Below the pieces are notes generated by a model. The model ran no database searches. It had not been told where the DNA came from and saw only the letters and a program-made list of their open reading frames with translations. A DNA stretch of 64,000 bases from Liolophura sinensis. Taxonomy: Eukaryota; Mollusca; Polyplacophora; Chitonida; Chitonidae. The stretch covers positions 4,999,001-5,063,000 of the forward strand of contig NC_088299.1 of assembly GCF_032854445.1 (NCBI RefSeq), written 5' to 3'. Of this stretch, positions 1 to 10,770 are shown one piece after another; the stretch's first letter is position 1; every line of letters starts with the position of its first letter. The translations under genes and the position numbers were made by a program.

Positions 1-36
1 CAGGGTCATTACGCTGCGCTAGCGCGCTAACCAGCT
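1..36 (-). repeat. SINE-A fragment at the window edge
   Basis: The bases match the head-side part of the same SINE seen complete at 25001-25271 (GCTGCGCTAGCGCGCTAACC). The copy is cut by the window edge and loses its last head bases. Read on the minus strand this part is tRNA-derived. Confidence 0.6.
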
Positions 37-109
37 GTATCAGTTTTGAGTTACTTGAACTGGGGAAAAGACACCTATTGAGTTTGTATGCAGGTGAATT
101 TCTGGAACA

Positions 110-3100
110 CACACTGTGGCTAGAATTTTTGTAGCGTCCGGTAGATTGCAGAGTATTGCTAAGTATTCAAAGAGAATTTCCAGTCGAACATCATACGGAT
201 GAGGTATATTTACCAGTACCACCACCTATCCCCTTGAAAATTTCATTCTTTCTACACTCAAGGTAAAAATTCAAAACATGGAGATTTCATTTTAATGAAG
301 AATTAAGCTGCCTAGTATGGTTATGAAAGAAATGTTTTTACAGTAGGCTGTCAATTTCGATGTGATTTAGTACATTTTTAATATATTAAATGGCAACGAT
401 ATCACCAAATGAGGGTGGTAGAGTTTAAATGCTCTTAATATCCCTTGGTCATTTATACTTATTTACAGGTAAACATCTCAAAAAGACAAATATTGGTATA
501 CCAGCCTTTAACCACAGCGGAGGTTCCATGTCAATATTTACAGGACCAATATACACAATACCATTAAACACAAAACACCAAAGAACCAATGATGTACATA
601 AGGTAATAAATTTGGACGGATTCTTGAAAAGAAATGCAGAGGACAATTTTGAATGATGACGGAAAGAAGGAAGGAATGTTTTGCCTGTACAGGCTAATTA
701 GCTTCCAATCTTAGCGGTTCGGTAGTCCTTAAAATAACGCTTGTCATGAAGTCGTAAAAGAAAAAAGATTTCCTGTGCTACGAATGACGTTTAAAAAGGC
801 TACCCATCTTCACAAAGGTTACTTTACCACAGAAACTACATATATCTTTCTGCTGAGAAACTTTCATCCTGATTTTTCTCCCCACAACCATGGTTTAATT
901 ACAATGATAGCGGGGACTAGACAGGAAGCTTTTTTCTCTTTTGAAGTTTCCAGGCAAAGACGAGCTACTGTGCCATATAGATCGAGTTTGGAAGGTTTCA
1001 GCTTCCGGTCATGTGACATCAGTGTATAAGCACTACTCCACTGATCAGATACGAAATAGTCGCTCAACGTCTCCCTGGCATTCTGTTACCATCAATCTAT
1101 CCACATAACCACATGAAAGTGGGACGTTACAAAATTGCAGCCGTCATGTCGTGTTGAAGATAACTCATGGTAGGCTACGTGACTCGAATGTCATCAGGAC
1201 GGAACTATAAAATTGTGAATTATTGACTGATCATTTTTTGGGTAATTATTTCCCGTCGAATATGCATGCATCATGGTAACTACATTATAATGGCTATCTT
1301 TTTATAACAGCTCATGTTCACCAAATTTTAGCATAAAAAAAAGGGAACAGATAAAATGGCATAGGAACCCTTTGAAAGGAAGTATGCGAAAAGAATGAGC
1401 GTAATCCGAATGGGTGGCGGTTTTCATTTCTGTTTAATTTTTACCACGACATACTCCGAGTACACAGTTTACATAAACTACAGGTATGCTTTAATAGGAT
1501 GAAAGAATGTGGTCTCGTACGAAAGTTGGTTTGCAGAAGAGGCTAAGTAAATTCGTGCAAAGAAAGTGTGGATGACTCCATCAATCCTATACAGCATGGG
1601 GTTCCTAACATTTAAAGATGTGGAACTTGTTAAATACGTTTCGAATTTGAAGCATATTAAACATTTACGATGTCAAACTGTGGAAACAGAATTTTTTGTA
1701 AACATTATAATCGCCAGGAGAAAAGCATTTCGGAATCCTTCAGTGTACAAAATAGGAGCATTCTGATCTAACTTCTAACAGAAAAGGCATGTGAACTTGA
1801 TGTAAAGTGACGCAGTGGTTCAGTACGGCGGAGTTGTAAATGATTGGGTAAAAGGTAACTGCAAAAGGCAGAAACGAATGGACAGTTGAATCAAATTCCC
1901 AGAACAAGCACCAGCCAGAGAACTGTTAAAGCCTTCCCAAGCGCACGTGGAAATCTATAGGGAAAGGCTGTGTGTAACACATGTACCAACCGATCACTAT
2001 GTATGAATCACCTGTTGCAGTGTTCTTCCTTTATTTGCCCCAGAGCGGCAAAACTGGAATACACAAGGCGGGATATAAACTATTTACCCTTGGGATAACC
2101 ACTTCCGGTAGATAAGCAGATTACTACCATTCTCCATTAATTCCACCTATTGAAACTATAGTTTGCAAATGTGATTTGCGAGAATAACTCGGTCTTATCT
2201 AATATAGCACACTGGAGATAAATGAAATACGGCATCACAGATGACCTTAAAAGCTCGCCGAAGACTGTAAGAGACGTGCCTATTCCTGGGTAGCCTTGTG
2301 TCGTGTACTGATCATAAACTTATTTCCGGTCAGCAAAAGATGCATACAGGCCATCAAGTCTTGCACTGATAAACTGTTATGAAATTGAGGTGTCAGCATT
2401 TATTCTTCAACATCAACACCATCCTGGCCATGTGGGGTCACATCTCCGTCTAGCTCTACCCATGATAGGTTTTCCTTCTTTTGTCACAGCGATCAAAATT
2501 CCCCTCAAGAAAAAGAAACGTCCGTCAACACCTACCATTAATAGAGAGAGCGAAGCGGGATGACACTGTTGCATGCCTTTTTATATCATTTAAGACGCCT
2601 TGGACACTTACAAATAGAATTAAGTTAGACAATCCGTAAATCCCGGTAAATCGTATGTAACTTTATTATTTATTTATTTGATTGATGTTTTACGTCGTGC
2701 CAGCGTTATGGTGGGAGGAAACCGGGCAGAGGCCGGGGGGAAATCCACGACCATCCAGAGATTGCTGTCAGATCTTCCTACGTACGGCTGGAGAGGAAGC
2801 TAGAATGAGCTCGGTGTATCTAAACTTTAATATCCGTTGTTGTAGAACGTAAGGTATAGGACTAATATATCGCCTCCATTCCATCATGTATATTATCACA
2901 GAGTACTATTTTCTTCTGTCGTGCAGAATTTGGTCTTTTCATGTTTTCATTTCAAGCCTTTACAGAATTCTTTCATAAAGCAGGTAATGATCCTGTAAGC
3001 CAGGACATTTGATAAACTAGCAAGTTTGACATGTCATTAGTAATTTGGTTGCGGTTCAATACAAGTGTGGGATTAGATAAATTCAGACACATTATTTATA

Positions 3101-3290
3101 TTAGTCCATTCTCTTGGCGTGGTAAATTTCATTACATTTACTTGCATGGTGGGTTTTTCATCAGTGGGGACCGGGAAATGAAATTGTCAGCCGTATATCT
3201 GTCATAGGTTGACATTGACAAATGTGGATAACATATTAAACGGTGCTTGTTTTAGTCGACATGATTTTATAAGTAAATAGTCATTGCCTT
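110..3290 (-). repeat. Y1: inverted copy of the local repeat unit
   Basis: About 3.2 kb aligns, patchily but in order, with 26010-28600. Anchors are ATACGGATGAG, TTACCCTTGGGATAACCACT and CATTCTCTTGGCGTGGTAAA. Parts at about 860-1040 and 2090-2160 match, in reverse orientation, the units at 34-40 kb. I see no convincing coding frame: open frames are short and not shared between copies. A SINE at 2662 interrupts it. It looks like an old, inverted, diverged copy of the same local repeat. Confidence 0.65.
2662..2815 (-). repeat. SINE-A copy, truncated
   Basis: The (TTTA)n tail comes first on the plus strand, followed by the SINE body. About 30 bp near the tail and the tRNA-like head are missing. 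The corresponding place in Y2 (about 28080-28140) lacks it, so it inserted after the Y1/Y2 duplication. Confidence 0.75.
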
Positions 3291-4720
3291 CCTTGAACTA
3301 AACCTATAATCCGTTTCACATTGTCTACCCCATCAAAAAAACCAACCGTTGTCGGAAAGCGGAGTGATGACGCTTACTTTACATTTATTATCAATGTCAA
3401 TCTCAAAAAGAATGGCAAGAGATTTCATCACAGACATTTCTGTGAAAACTGGCGTCAGTGTATCGATGCAGTGTTCCGGAATCCTCCTGGGTTGCGGTAT
3501 AATTACGTGTCACATGTGATAGTATAACGCATCATTCATGCTGATGAAAGGTCGACCTATCTCTGGTTTGATTTGATAATTTCCTGTTGCACATTCTCCA
3601 TAATGCAATAGGCTGCTGTTAAGAAACATCCGGTGATATGGGACATTTCGTATATTGTGCTTTCTAAACAAAGGCTACTTTATTTGCCAATCATCTTATA
3701 AAAAGCTGCTCCAAAAATATTTACCGAAAAGGAATGCAATACCCGTTGCTCTAATGAAGTGAACAGAAGCTAAATATATCTGCGACATAATTAATTTGTA
3801 TTTTAATAAATGATGAATGGACTAAATTTGACAACCTTCTTTGAAACATCTCCATTTAATCAGGTTGGCGGTCGATCAGATGAAAATCAGTTCACCCGTA
3901 TCTAGTGTAGGACAAGACAAATGGTTTGTGTGAATGACGAACCTCAGTCAGTGGTTGTGATTTTAAAATTTGCAGTTTTCAATCCGTTTCACAAGAGACC
4001 TGCAGTTTAAAGTTATAAGTTGTTACTGGTAACTTCTGACTTAAATTAGTTTACCTATTCTAGTTTAAAGTTCCAAGTTGAACATTAACTTCTAACTAAA
4101 GGTCTCTACTATCATGTATTAAGCAGCTGATGCTTGAACAGTTTGCCCCCCGGGAAATTTGGTCTAGATATCGTCAGTTTCATTTACCGGACCCTCGTGC
4201 TTTGAGAAGTAACAATATGTCAGCAAGACAATAAAGATTTCAGTGGTGCAAGATTTACTAAACACAGCTGTTTAGTTACCTGGATGTCACGTTATTTAAT
4301 AATGCACGTGACATATATTTATACCAAAATACTGATTTCGTCATGTGAAAAGCGTGGTATAGCCAAAGATAACCAGCCTGTTAATCTTCACAGAGAATGT
4401 TCCTTGTGAGTCTTGTGGACTTTGCCGCCTTGAAATGGATCAAGTGATTTTAAATAATGAAGACAATCGGTAAGTGTGTGGACGTTGGCACACATTGGCA
4501 TTTAAAAGGCGATGTAATTGCGTCATTTTACTGTTGCCATTAGCTTGTGACAAACGGGTTACTTGAAGTTTCTTCGTAAATTTCCTTTTTATTAACTGAA
4601 GCTAAGCTCTAGATTGGTGCCTTTTTATCTAATAAGTAGAAAAAAGAAAACTAGTAAAAAGTATTTATAATAAAAAGATACACAGGCGTATTTACCTATG
4701 CTATCAGGATTATAATCTTT
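3291..4720. other. Host DNA without recognisable genes
   Basis: AT-rich sequence with no credible coding frame. A short stretch near 3905-3960 resembles 22495-22550 (both contain AATGGTTTGTGT and CAGTCAGTG), so it too is an old repeat. Around 4000-4110 a phrase (TAGTTTAAAGTT, TAACTTCT) recurs locally. I see nothing else. Confidence 0.5.
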
Positions 4721-4729
4721 TTGTTAGTA

Positions 4730-4946
4730 ATTCCGCGTCACTTCTGATGCATGGGGAATGATTTGACCAGTCGTCATCACCAGCTGGGTCATCGCTTACA
4801 ACACAAACAGACTATTGATGACATGATGTGTTAGAGGTTAACCAGACCTGAAGGCATTGACAGGTGGATTTTAACTGACACGTTGTTAAATAAAGCTTTA
4901 GGCTACTGGTTACCCAAATACATATGTAACAGTCCAGAGAAAAAGG
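4730..4946. repeat. X1 left half: pre-insertion site of the Polinton
   Basis: This matches 25495-25715 in order, including CATCGCTTACAA, AGACTATTGATG and CATGATGTGTTA. The match then resumes at 17980-18150, on the far side of the Polinton. The two halves therefore form one ancestral sequence split by the element. Confidence 0.75.
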
Positions 4947-4951
4947 CCCCT

Positions 4952-5148
4952 AGTGGTATGCAGAGTATAGGTTCTGGCACACCCCCCTTTGGGGCCCTCC
5001 CCATAACAAATAGAGGCTCCCAACCCCCATTCCCTGAACACCCTCCCCCTGGCAAATCGGGGCTCCCAGCCCCATCTCGAGGCGTATACACACTATAGGT
5101 TCTGGCGCACTCTCCCCTTGGGGCCCTCCCCAGAACAAATAGAGGCCC
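4952..5148 (+). repeat. Polinton left terminal inverted repeat
   Basis: Reverse complement of 17776-17974 with a few differences. It contains two partial direct sub-repeats: a block from TATAGGTTCTGGC to AACAAATAGAGG occurs at about 4966-5017 and again at about 5093-5145. Polintons normally start AGT as here. Confidence 0.93.
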
Positions 5149-5168
5149 CCAGCTCCCCAGCGGAGGGT

Positions 5169-5371
5169 TTGGCGGCTATCGAAATTTCATATTAGAGAGA
5201 CATCGCAACTAGGCATACGGCGATATTGCACAACGGCGCGTACAATGACCAATCACCAAGAAGCACGAGCACGAGAGGAGTATGAGACGCTCATAGGCGT
5301 GCGGCCCAGGTACCCACGGTCCCGCATTGCCTTGGAAGAATTGCAGGGGTTCCTCGACAGGTATAAAACGG
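5169..5371 (+). repeat. Left copy of a tandem duplication
   Basis: This segment (a leader with GAAATTTCATATTAG, then the first ~40 codons of the 5245 gene) recurs at 5642-5835 ahead of the polymerase gene, at roughly 80-85% identity by eye. Leader plus amino-terminal coding part have been duplicated about 470 bp apart. Confidence 0.85.
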
Positions 5372-5667
5372 CTGGGAAGCAAGACAACATGCCAAAGAGT
5401 CTCAATAATTGCCGGTGGCTTCTCATCGGCTCCACGGAGCTCTGTGGTAAGAGTTGTCTGGGGGAGTACTGCGGCTTCCACCTTTACCGTCTGCGGAAAG
5501 GTCCTGGCACCGAGCCATGTATTCGCTGTGGTCGGAGCGTTAAAAACCAATTTCGGCTTTGCGGGGCCTGTGGATATCATAATGCCCAGACGCGTGAAAG
5601 GCAGCGGAGGCGCAAGGCTTTCTTGGACGAGTTCAAACAGCTGGCGGCTTTCGAAATTTCATATTAG
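5245..5667 (+). CDS. Polinton small cysteine-rich protein, N-terminus paralogous to the polymerase leader
   Basis: An open frame of 140 residues. The first ~45 residues (with YETLIGVRPRYPR and ALEELQGFLDRYKTA) repeat, with changes, at the start of the next gene at 5692. The second half is rich in Cys pairs: LCGKSC, YCGFH, PCIRCG, LCGACG. This suggests a small treble-clef or zinc-ribbon fold, by inference. A basic tail (RERQRRRK) follows. No enzymatic motif is visible. It lies on the polymerase strand, directly upstream. It may be an accessory replication protein, or the remnant of a duplicated polymerase 5' end fused to a zinc module. Function unknown. Confidence 0.6.
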   Translation: MTNHQEARAREEYETLIGVRPRYPRSRIALEELQGFLDRYKTAGKQDNMPKSLNNCRWLLIGSTELCGKSCLGEYCGFHLYRLRKGPGTEPCIRCGRSVKNQFRLCGACGYHNAQTRERQRRRKAFLDEFKQLAAFEISY

Positions 5668-5835
5668 TGAGGCATCGCCACTAGGCATACGGTGCGTACA
5701 ATGAGGCACCATCAAAAAGCGCGAGCACTACGGGGGGAGTTTGAGACGCTCCTAGGTGTACGGCCCAAGTACCCACGGTGCAGCAATGCCTTGGAAGAAT
5801 TGCAGGGGATCCTCGACAGGCATAAAACGGCTGTG
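5642..5835 (+). repeat. Right copy of the tandem duplication
   Basis: Pairs with 5169-5371. It covers the end of the 5245 gene, the intergenic leader and the start of the polymerase gene. Confidence 0.85.
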
Positions 5836-8800
5836 GCTGAGTGGAAGCGGCTGCAAGACATCCAGAACTCCCGAAGTAACGAGGAGTTGAAGCAAGACGT
5901 CAAGAACCCCCTCAGTAACGAGGAGTTGGATGAATTGCTAGGCGGAATACAGGGTGAAAAGGAACTAGAATTCACTAACACCGGCCGGGCCATAAGGAAT
6001 CTCCTCCGGGTCTGGCAGATGGGCGTACACGAAGGCGTTTGAACGGACCCAGTAACCTTCTTAGAAGAAATTCGAGCCATTATTCGCCAGAAGCTAGAAG
6101 AAGAGATCCTAACACTCAACGGGGTTGTTCCAACTAGGCCTCAGGGTTCAGCTGCGAAAGGCCCACGCCGATGGCAGTGAAGAGTCTGCTGCTGATTGAG
6201 AAGGCAGGCAAATTTCATTATACGTGGATAAAAGACCTCAATCGGCTCTTATACCAAGAAAGTAAGGCGCCAAATCGCAAACACTTCTGCGAACGCTGCC
6301 TACACAGCTACACAAGGGAGAACCTGCTCGAGGAGTATAAGCCGGAATGCCGAGGGATTGGCCAGACGGAGGTGAGGGTGGAAATGCCCCAGGAGGTGGA
6401 AAACAAGTTCACCTTCCAGAACCACCACAAACAGCTACCGGCTCCGTTCATCATATATGCCGACTTCGAGGCTCTGACCAATAGGGTTGAAGGCCCACCG
6501 CGAAGCCCTACAGAGAGCAACACAAAAGACTCAGCACCACCAGCCCTGCTGTTACTGCTATGTTGTGGTGCGTTGCGACGGCCGCACAAAACACCACGTG
6601 GAATACAGAGGCTCTGACGCGACGGAACACTTCATCAGAGCTCTCCGGCAGGAGGAGCGGGAAATCCAAAATGTTCTAGCTAACCCTATAGCCATGAGGA
6701 TGACTCCCCAGGATTGGCAGGCTCACAACAACGCCACAACCTGTCACGTGTGTGAGAAGCCTCTAGGCGCCGATTCTGTGCGCGATCACTGCCATATCAC
6801 CGGCAAGTACAGAGGCGTGGCCCATAACGCATGCAAGTTGCGGCTGGGTCCCAAGACAGCCATACCAGTAGTCTTCCACAACCTACGGGGCTACGACGGG
6901 CACCTCCTGATGCAAGCCATAAGTAAGGTGGAGAGCCGCATCTCCTGCATCCCCAGAAACACGGAAAAGTACATCTCCTTCTCGCTGGGGCAGCTCCGCT
7001 TCATCGACAGCGTTCAATTCTTACCGAATTCCCTTGACAATCTGGTAGAGGCCAACAAACCTGAGGCTTTCCACATCACAGCCCGGTATGAGCCTGCCGA
7101 AGAAAAAGGAAAGTTACTCATGCGCAAGGGTTTCTACCCCTATGAGTATATGGACTCCTGGGAGCGCTTCGACGAGCCCAGCCTCCCACCTAAAGAGGAT
7201 TTCTACAGTAAGCTTAAAGCCTCAGGCATTAGCGGTGAGAACTACATCCACGCTCAACAGGTATGGAAGGTATTTGACTGCACCAATCTGGGAGACTACA
7301 CAGGCCTTTACTGCCGCACAGACGTGCTCCTGTTGGCTGATGTGTTTGAGGCCTTCCGGAAGACTTGTTTACGGTAGTATGGATTGGACCCTGCTCACTA
7401 TTTTACGAGCCCAGGTCTCTCGTGGGATGCGCTGTTCAAGAAGACCGGGGTAGAGCTGAAGCTGTTGACGAATTATGACCAACATCTCTTCATTGAGAAG
7501 GGGTTGCGAGGAGGAATGTCCATGGTAAGTAAGCCACACGCCAAAGCCAATAATCCGCAGGAGGAGGGATACAACCCCGAAAGTCCAAACAGCTACATCC
7601 AATACTTAGTCGCCAATAATCTATATGGCTGGGCTATGAGTCTGTTTCTTCCAACGGGCGGCTTTCAGTGGGTAGGTGACGCGCAGCGTCTCGGTGAAAC
7701 GATTGCTACCCACCCCCACGACAGTCCTTATGGTTACATCCTCGAGGTCGACTTAGAATATCCGGCCAACCTAAGTAACGCACATAACGGCTACTCAATA
7801 GCCCCGGAGCGTCTGGTGGTCCAGAAGGAGTGGATGTCTGACTATCAGCACGGTCTTCTCGGCAAGAAAGCGCCTACCGAGGTCGAAAAGCTGATCCCCA
7901 TCCTCCGCAACAAGGAACGGTACGTCCTGCACTACCGGAACCTACAGCTGTATCTATCTCTGGGAATGCGCCTGACAAAGGTTCACCGGGCCCCGAGATT
8001 CGCCCAGAGCCCTTGGATGGAACCCTATATCAGGATCACCGAGCTCCGAAAAACGGCCGCGACTAAATTCGAGAAGGACCTGTACAAGCTAATGAACAAC
8101 TCTGTCTTCGGAAAAACCATGGAGAACCTTTGGAAGCGTGTGGATGTCAAGGTGGTACGCTCTGGAGAAGACGACAAGCTCCGACACTTGATAGGCAGCC
8201 CGAGCTTCGCACGGGCAAACATATTTGATGATGACCTCGCAGCGATTCAGATGCACAAGACCCGTCTAGTCCTAAACCGACCTATCTACGTGGGCATGAG
8301 CATTCTAGATCTCTCAAAGCACCTGATGTACGACTTCTACTACAACCACATGAAGGCCCAGTACGGAGAGCGCTGCCAGTTCCTCTACACTGACACGGGC
8401 ACTCGAGATTCAGACTGATGATGTTAATACGGATATGGCTGAGAATGCAAACCTGTACGACACCTCAGATTAACCACAAGACCACCCCCTGCACAGCGTA
8501 GCAAATATGAAGGTCTTGGGGAAAATGAAGGACGAGTGCGCGGGGCGGCCGATCGCCGAATACATAGGTCTGCGTCCCAAGATGTACGTCATTCTGGAGG
8601 CCGGCGGAGCCAACATAAAGAAGGCCATGGGCGTGAAAAAGGGTGTTGTGGAAAAGCACATCCGCCATAAGCAGTACAAAGAGACCCCCTTCGAGAAGAA
8701 GATCTTCCGACACGGTATGGACGTGCTGCGATCAGAGCGCCACCATATCTACGGACAGCACCTGAATAAGGTCTCACTGTCCCCCTTCGATAGTAAGCGC

Positions 8801-8908
8801 TGGATCGCCGAAGACGGTGTCCATACCCTGGCTTATGGCCATAGAGATGCGGCGCCTGCAGGATGGGCTGGGATGGACGTCCTCATCGAGGAACTACTAG
8901 CGCCGTAG
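5692..8908 (+). pseudogene. polB: Polinton protein-primed family B DNA polymerase, broken
   Basis: The product would copy the linear element by protein priming. Visible in order: an amino-terminal helical region (5692-6170) closed by TGA at 6040; a Cys/His segment with HFCERCLHSY; exonuclease motif I YADFEAL (about 6457); a DHCHITGKYRG zinc segment (about 6785); exonuclease II FHNLRGYD (about 6875); exonuclease III YCRTD (about 7310); motif A (about 7603); motif B KLMNNSVFGKT (about 8083); motif C (about 8386); and a typical carboxy-terminal part from 8507. Lesions: a frameshift near 6520-6540; TAG at 7375; motif A reads YLVANNLYG, so the usual catalytic Asp is Val (GTC at 7609); motif C reads YTDTG, then a frame change and TGA at 8416; TAA at 8471. 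The amino-terminal part also looks shortened near 6150. Family assignment is firm; the copy is inactive. Confidence 0.92.
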
Positions 8909-9922
8909 AAACCCACCCGGGGGAAACTGAGTATCGGGAGGCACTATAAGCAACTCTTCACGAACTAAGCCCCGTTGCGGGCCATCCGACGTATCGTCTA
9001 GATAGTACAGCACGGGCTCATTAGGCTTTGTGACAGAGCGCCCCAGCCGATATATCTCTAGAGACCACACAGGATCAGTCGCGCGACGGCGACCGCCCTC
9101 CAGCTCTCCAGGCTGGTAGAGATAACAAACGCCAACACCCTCGGGGATCTTCCGCTCATTAAGTCCAACGGGGCGACCTGGAATCGTCGAGGAAGGCTTA
9201 TGTGGCACCTCTTGTGCCTTGATGGCGTCTTTCGGCTTTTTACCGACCAGTCTTGTTGTATCGTTATTCAGAGAGGCCACAACAGAGGGAAGCCGACCAA
9301 CCCATTCAGTAGACCGATGTTCGGGGGGGGGGGGGGGGCGCATCTCCTGGGCGTACTGATGTCCAAAGAGCCGCTCAGCCAGAGTACGGTTGAAACGCTC
9401 CACTATACCTTGGTCTCGGTGAATATCCACGCGGCGTCGGCGGACTGTGACATCGTGTTTGGCCAGCAGTTGGCTCACTGCACCCATGAACTCGCGCCCA
9501 GGGTCAACTTGGAGAAGCTTCGGCCATCTCAGGGGTCCCCGCTTGTAAATGCGCGAGAGAGCATCAGCGACTTCTTTGGAATCTTTAGTATCCAGAGGTT
9601 CCGCCTCCTTGTAGCGAGAAGCGACATCAACAACTGTCAGCGCGTACTTATACAGCTTCCGGCCTCGCCGATCATGTTGTAGAAATAGAAGATCGGCTTG
9701 GTGGATGTCATTCGGCGTGGAAACATCGAACATAGGCCTCGGTATTTTTCTGGGACGGGGCAAGTATATCTGCCAGATAGCCTGCTTTTCCAGCCAGGCC
9801 CGGACCACATCTTTGGAGACTTTAGCCGCAGTGGCAAGTTTCTGGATGGCCGCGCGGCCCTTCCAGTACCCACGAGGGCTGTAGTAGATATTTGCCAGGC
9901 GAGCAGACACCCTACTAGCCAT
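8897..9922 (-). CDS. int: Polinton integrase (retroviral-type DDE)
   Basis: A 341-residue open frame for the enzyme that inserts the element. The catalytic triad is visible: Asp in HQADLLFL (about residue 75), Asp in QVDPGREF (about 139) and Glu in GIVERFNRTL (about 174), with 34 residues between the last two. An amino-terminal helix-turn-helix-like segment (AAKVSKDVVRAWL) precedes it. The frame stays open upstream of the chosen ATG to about 9976 (LLEYLDD directly before it) without another ATG, so the true start may be lost. A run of 16 G at 9323-9338 encodes an odd Pro run after the catalytic Glu. It converges with the polymerase, the two stops overlapping by 12 bp. Possibly still functional as a protein. 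Confidence 0.93.
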   Translation of the reverse strand: MASRVSARLANIYYSPRGYWKGRAAIQKLATAAKVSKDVVRAWLEKQAIWQIYLPRPRKIPRPMFDVSTPNDIHQADLLFLQHDRRGRKLYKYALTVVDVASRYKEAEPLDTKDSKEVADALSRIYKRGPLRWPKLLQVDPGREFMGAVSQLLAKHDVTVRRRRVDIHRDQGIVERFNRTLAERLFGHQYAQEMRPPPPPEHRSTEWVGRLPSVVASLNNDTTRLVGKKPKDAIKAQEVPHKPSSTIPGRPVGLNERKIPEGVGVCYLYQPGELEGGRRRATDPVWSLEIYRLGRSVTKPNEPVLYYLDDTSDGPQRGLVREELLIVPPDTQFPPGGFLRR

Positions 9923-10078
9923 GTCATCAAGGTATTCTAGTAGCCCTCTAACAGATTTGCGACGAAAAAGATGTTAATCGTCGCGGCGTATTTGCGTGCT
10001 CAGAACCACCTCAGTACTAAGATCGTGCCTGCCATACGGCGAGGAGCTCGATGGCGAGTCCGGCACAGTCAGTTCGTA

Positions 10079-10528
10079 TTACTTGGTGAGTTTTGCGATT
10101 CCGTAACTCACACCCCCATCCACACACATTCCCAGGATGACGAAGGTCATGTCGCGGTGTTTTTGATCTTCATTAGGCACATAGAAATGGGAGAGCTGGG
10201 GCTCTGTGCCCAGCAGCGCGTCGCGTGCATCGCGTGTAAGAGTTTTGCCCGTGACCCTAGAATACTCGCGCATTGCAGCGTCGACATCCCGGAACGTTTG
10301 GACAGCGTGGCCCAGGCGGCGGAGTTCATCGTTGATCAAGTCCAAGCGCTCAGTGCGCTTTCGGGCCCATTTTTCCTGGGCGGCTTGGAGCTGCTCTACA
10401 GCGCGGTTATGGCGCCTCCGCTCTTCGTCGACACCGGAACTCCTCAGCATCGAAAACATATAGTTGCTCCCGCTGAAGGCCAAAGCGTTTACGAGGGCGC
10501 CGCCCATAATCATTGCGATGGAGGCCAT
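10079..10528 (-). CDS. Polinton small protein with hydrophobic ends
   Basis: 149 residues. It starts with a hydrophobic stretch (MASIAMIMGGALVNALAF, residues 1-18), then a long charged helical middle (about 33-75, rich in Arg, Glu and Gln; coiled coil likely), then a second hydrophobic segment near the end (MTFVILGMCVDGGVSYG). The layout suggests a membrane-associated or virion protein with both ends in a membrane, but that is inference. I recognise it as one of the small proteins that accompany Polinton capsid genes in invertebrates; its function is unknown. It is first of a run of minus-strand genes and lies 3 bp after the 10531 gene. Confidence 0.7.
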   Translation of the reverse strand: MASIAMIMGGALVNALAFSGSNYMFSMLRSSGVDEERRRHNRAVEQLQAAQEKWARKRTERLDLINDELRRLGHAVQTFRDVDAAMREYSRVTGKTLTRDARDALLGTEPQLSHFYVPNEDQKHRDMTFVILGMCVDGGVSYGIAKLTK

Positions 10529-10530
10529 TA

Positions 10531-10770
10531 CTACTGGATTATATTGGGAGGAAGGAGCCCTTGTTTAATTAGCAGTTCCTTCGAAAACATGGCCAGGCCT
10601 ACATCTGCATTGACCATGCCGACGTCACGGGGTGTTAAGTCCAGCTTCGAGAGGGCTCCTTTCAGGAACATCTGGCCAAGACGAGCGTACCCAGTAGCCA
10701 GGAGAGAGACCACAGCGTCGTGGTAGGCCGCGTTGACTAGCACTTTTCCGTCACCGGGTGGAGTAAACAT
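10531..10770 (-). CDS. Polinton conserved small protein, unknown function
   Basis: 79 residues beginning MFTPPGDGKVLVNAAYHDAV, with two mildly hydrophobic helices (VVSLLATGYARLGQMF and DVGLAMFSKELLI). No catalytic motif or signal peptide. It is packed between two other minus-strand genes, overlapping the 10751 gene by 20 bp and ending 3 bp before the 10079 gene. That packing, and the intact frame in an otherwise decayed element, argue that it is a real element gene. I recognise the type from other Polintons but know of no assigned function. Confidence 0.65.
   Translation of the reverse strand: MFTPPGDGKVLVNAAYHDAVVSLLATGYARLGQMFLKGALSKLDLTPRDVGMVNADVGLAMFSKELLIKQGLLPPNIIQ

Noticed and set aside
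3321-3527. A short ORF with a basic sequence
   Set aside because: No domain pattern, splice context or second copy supports it.
9200-9682. Plus-strand frame of 160 codons
   Set aside because: It is the antisense of the integrase, which has all catalytic residues.
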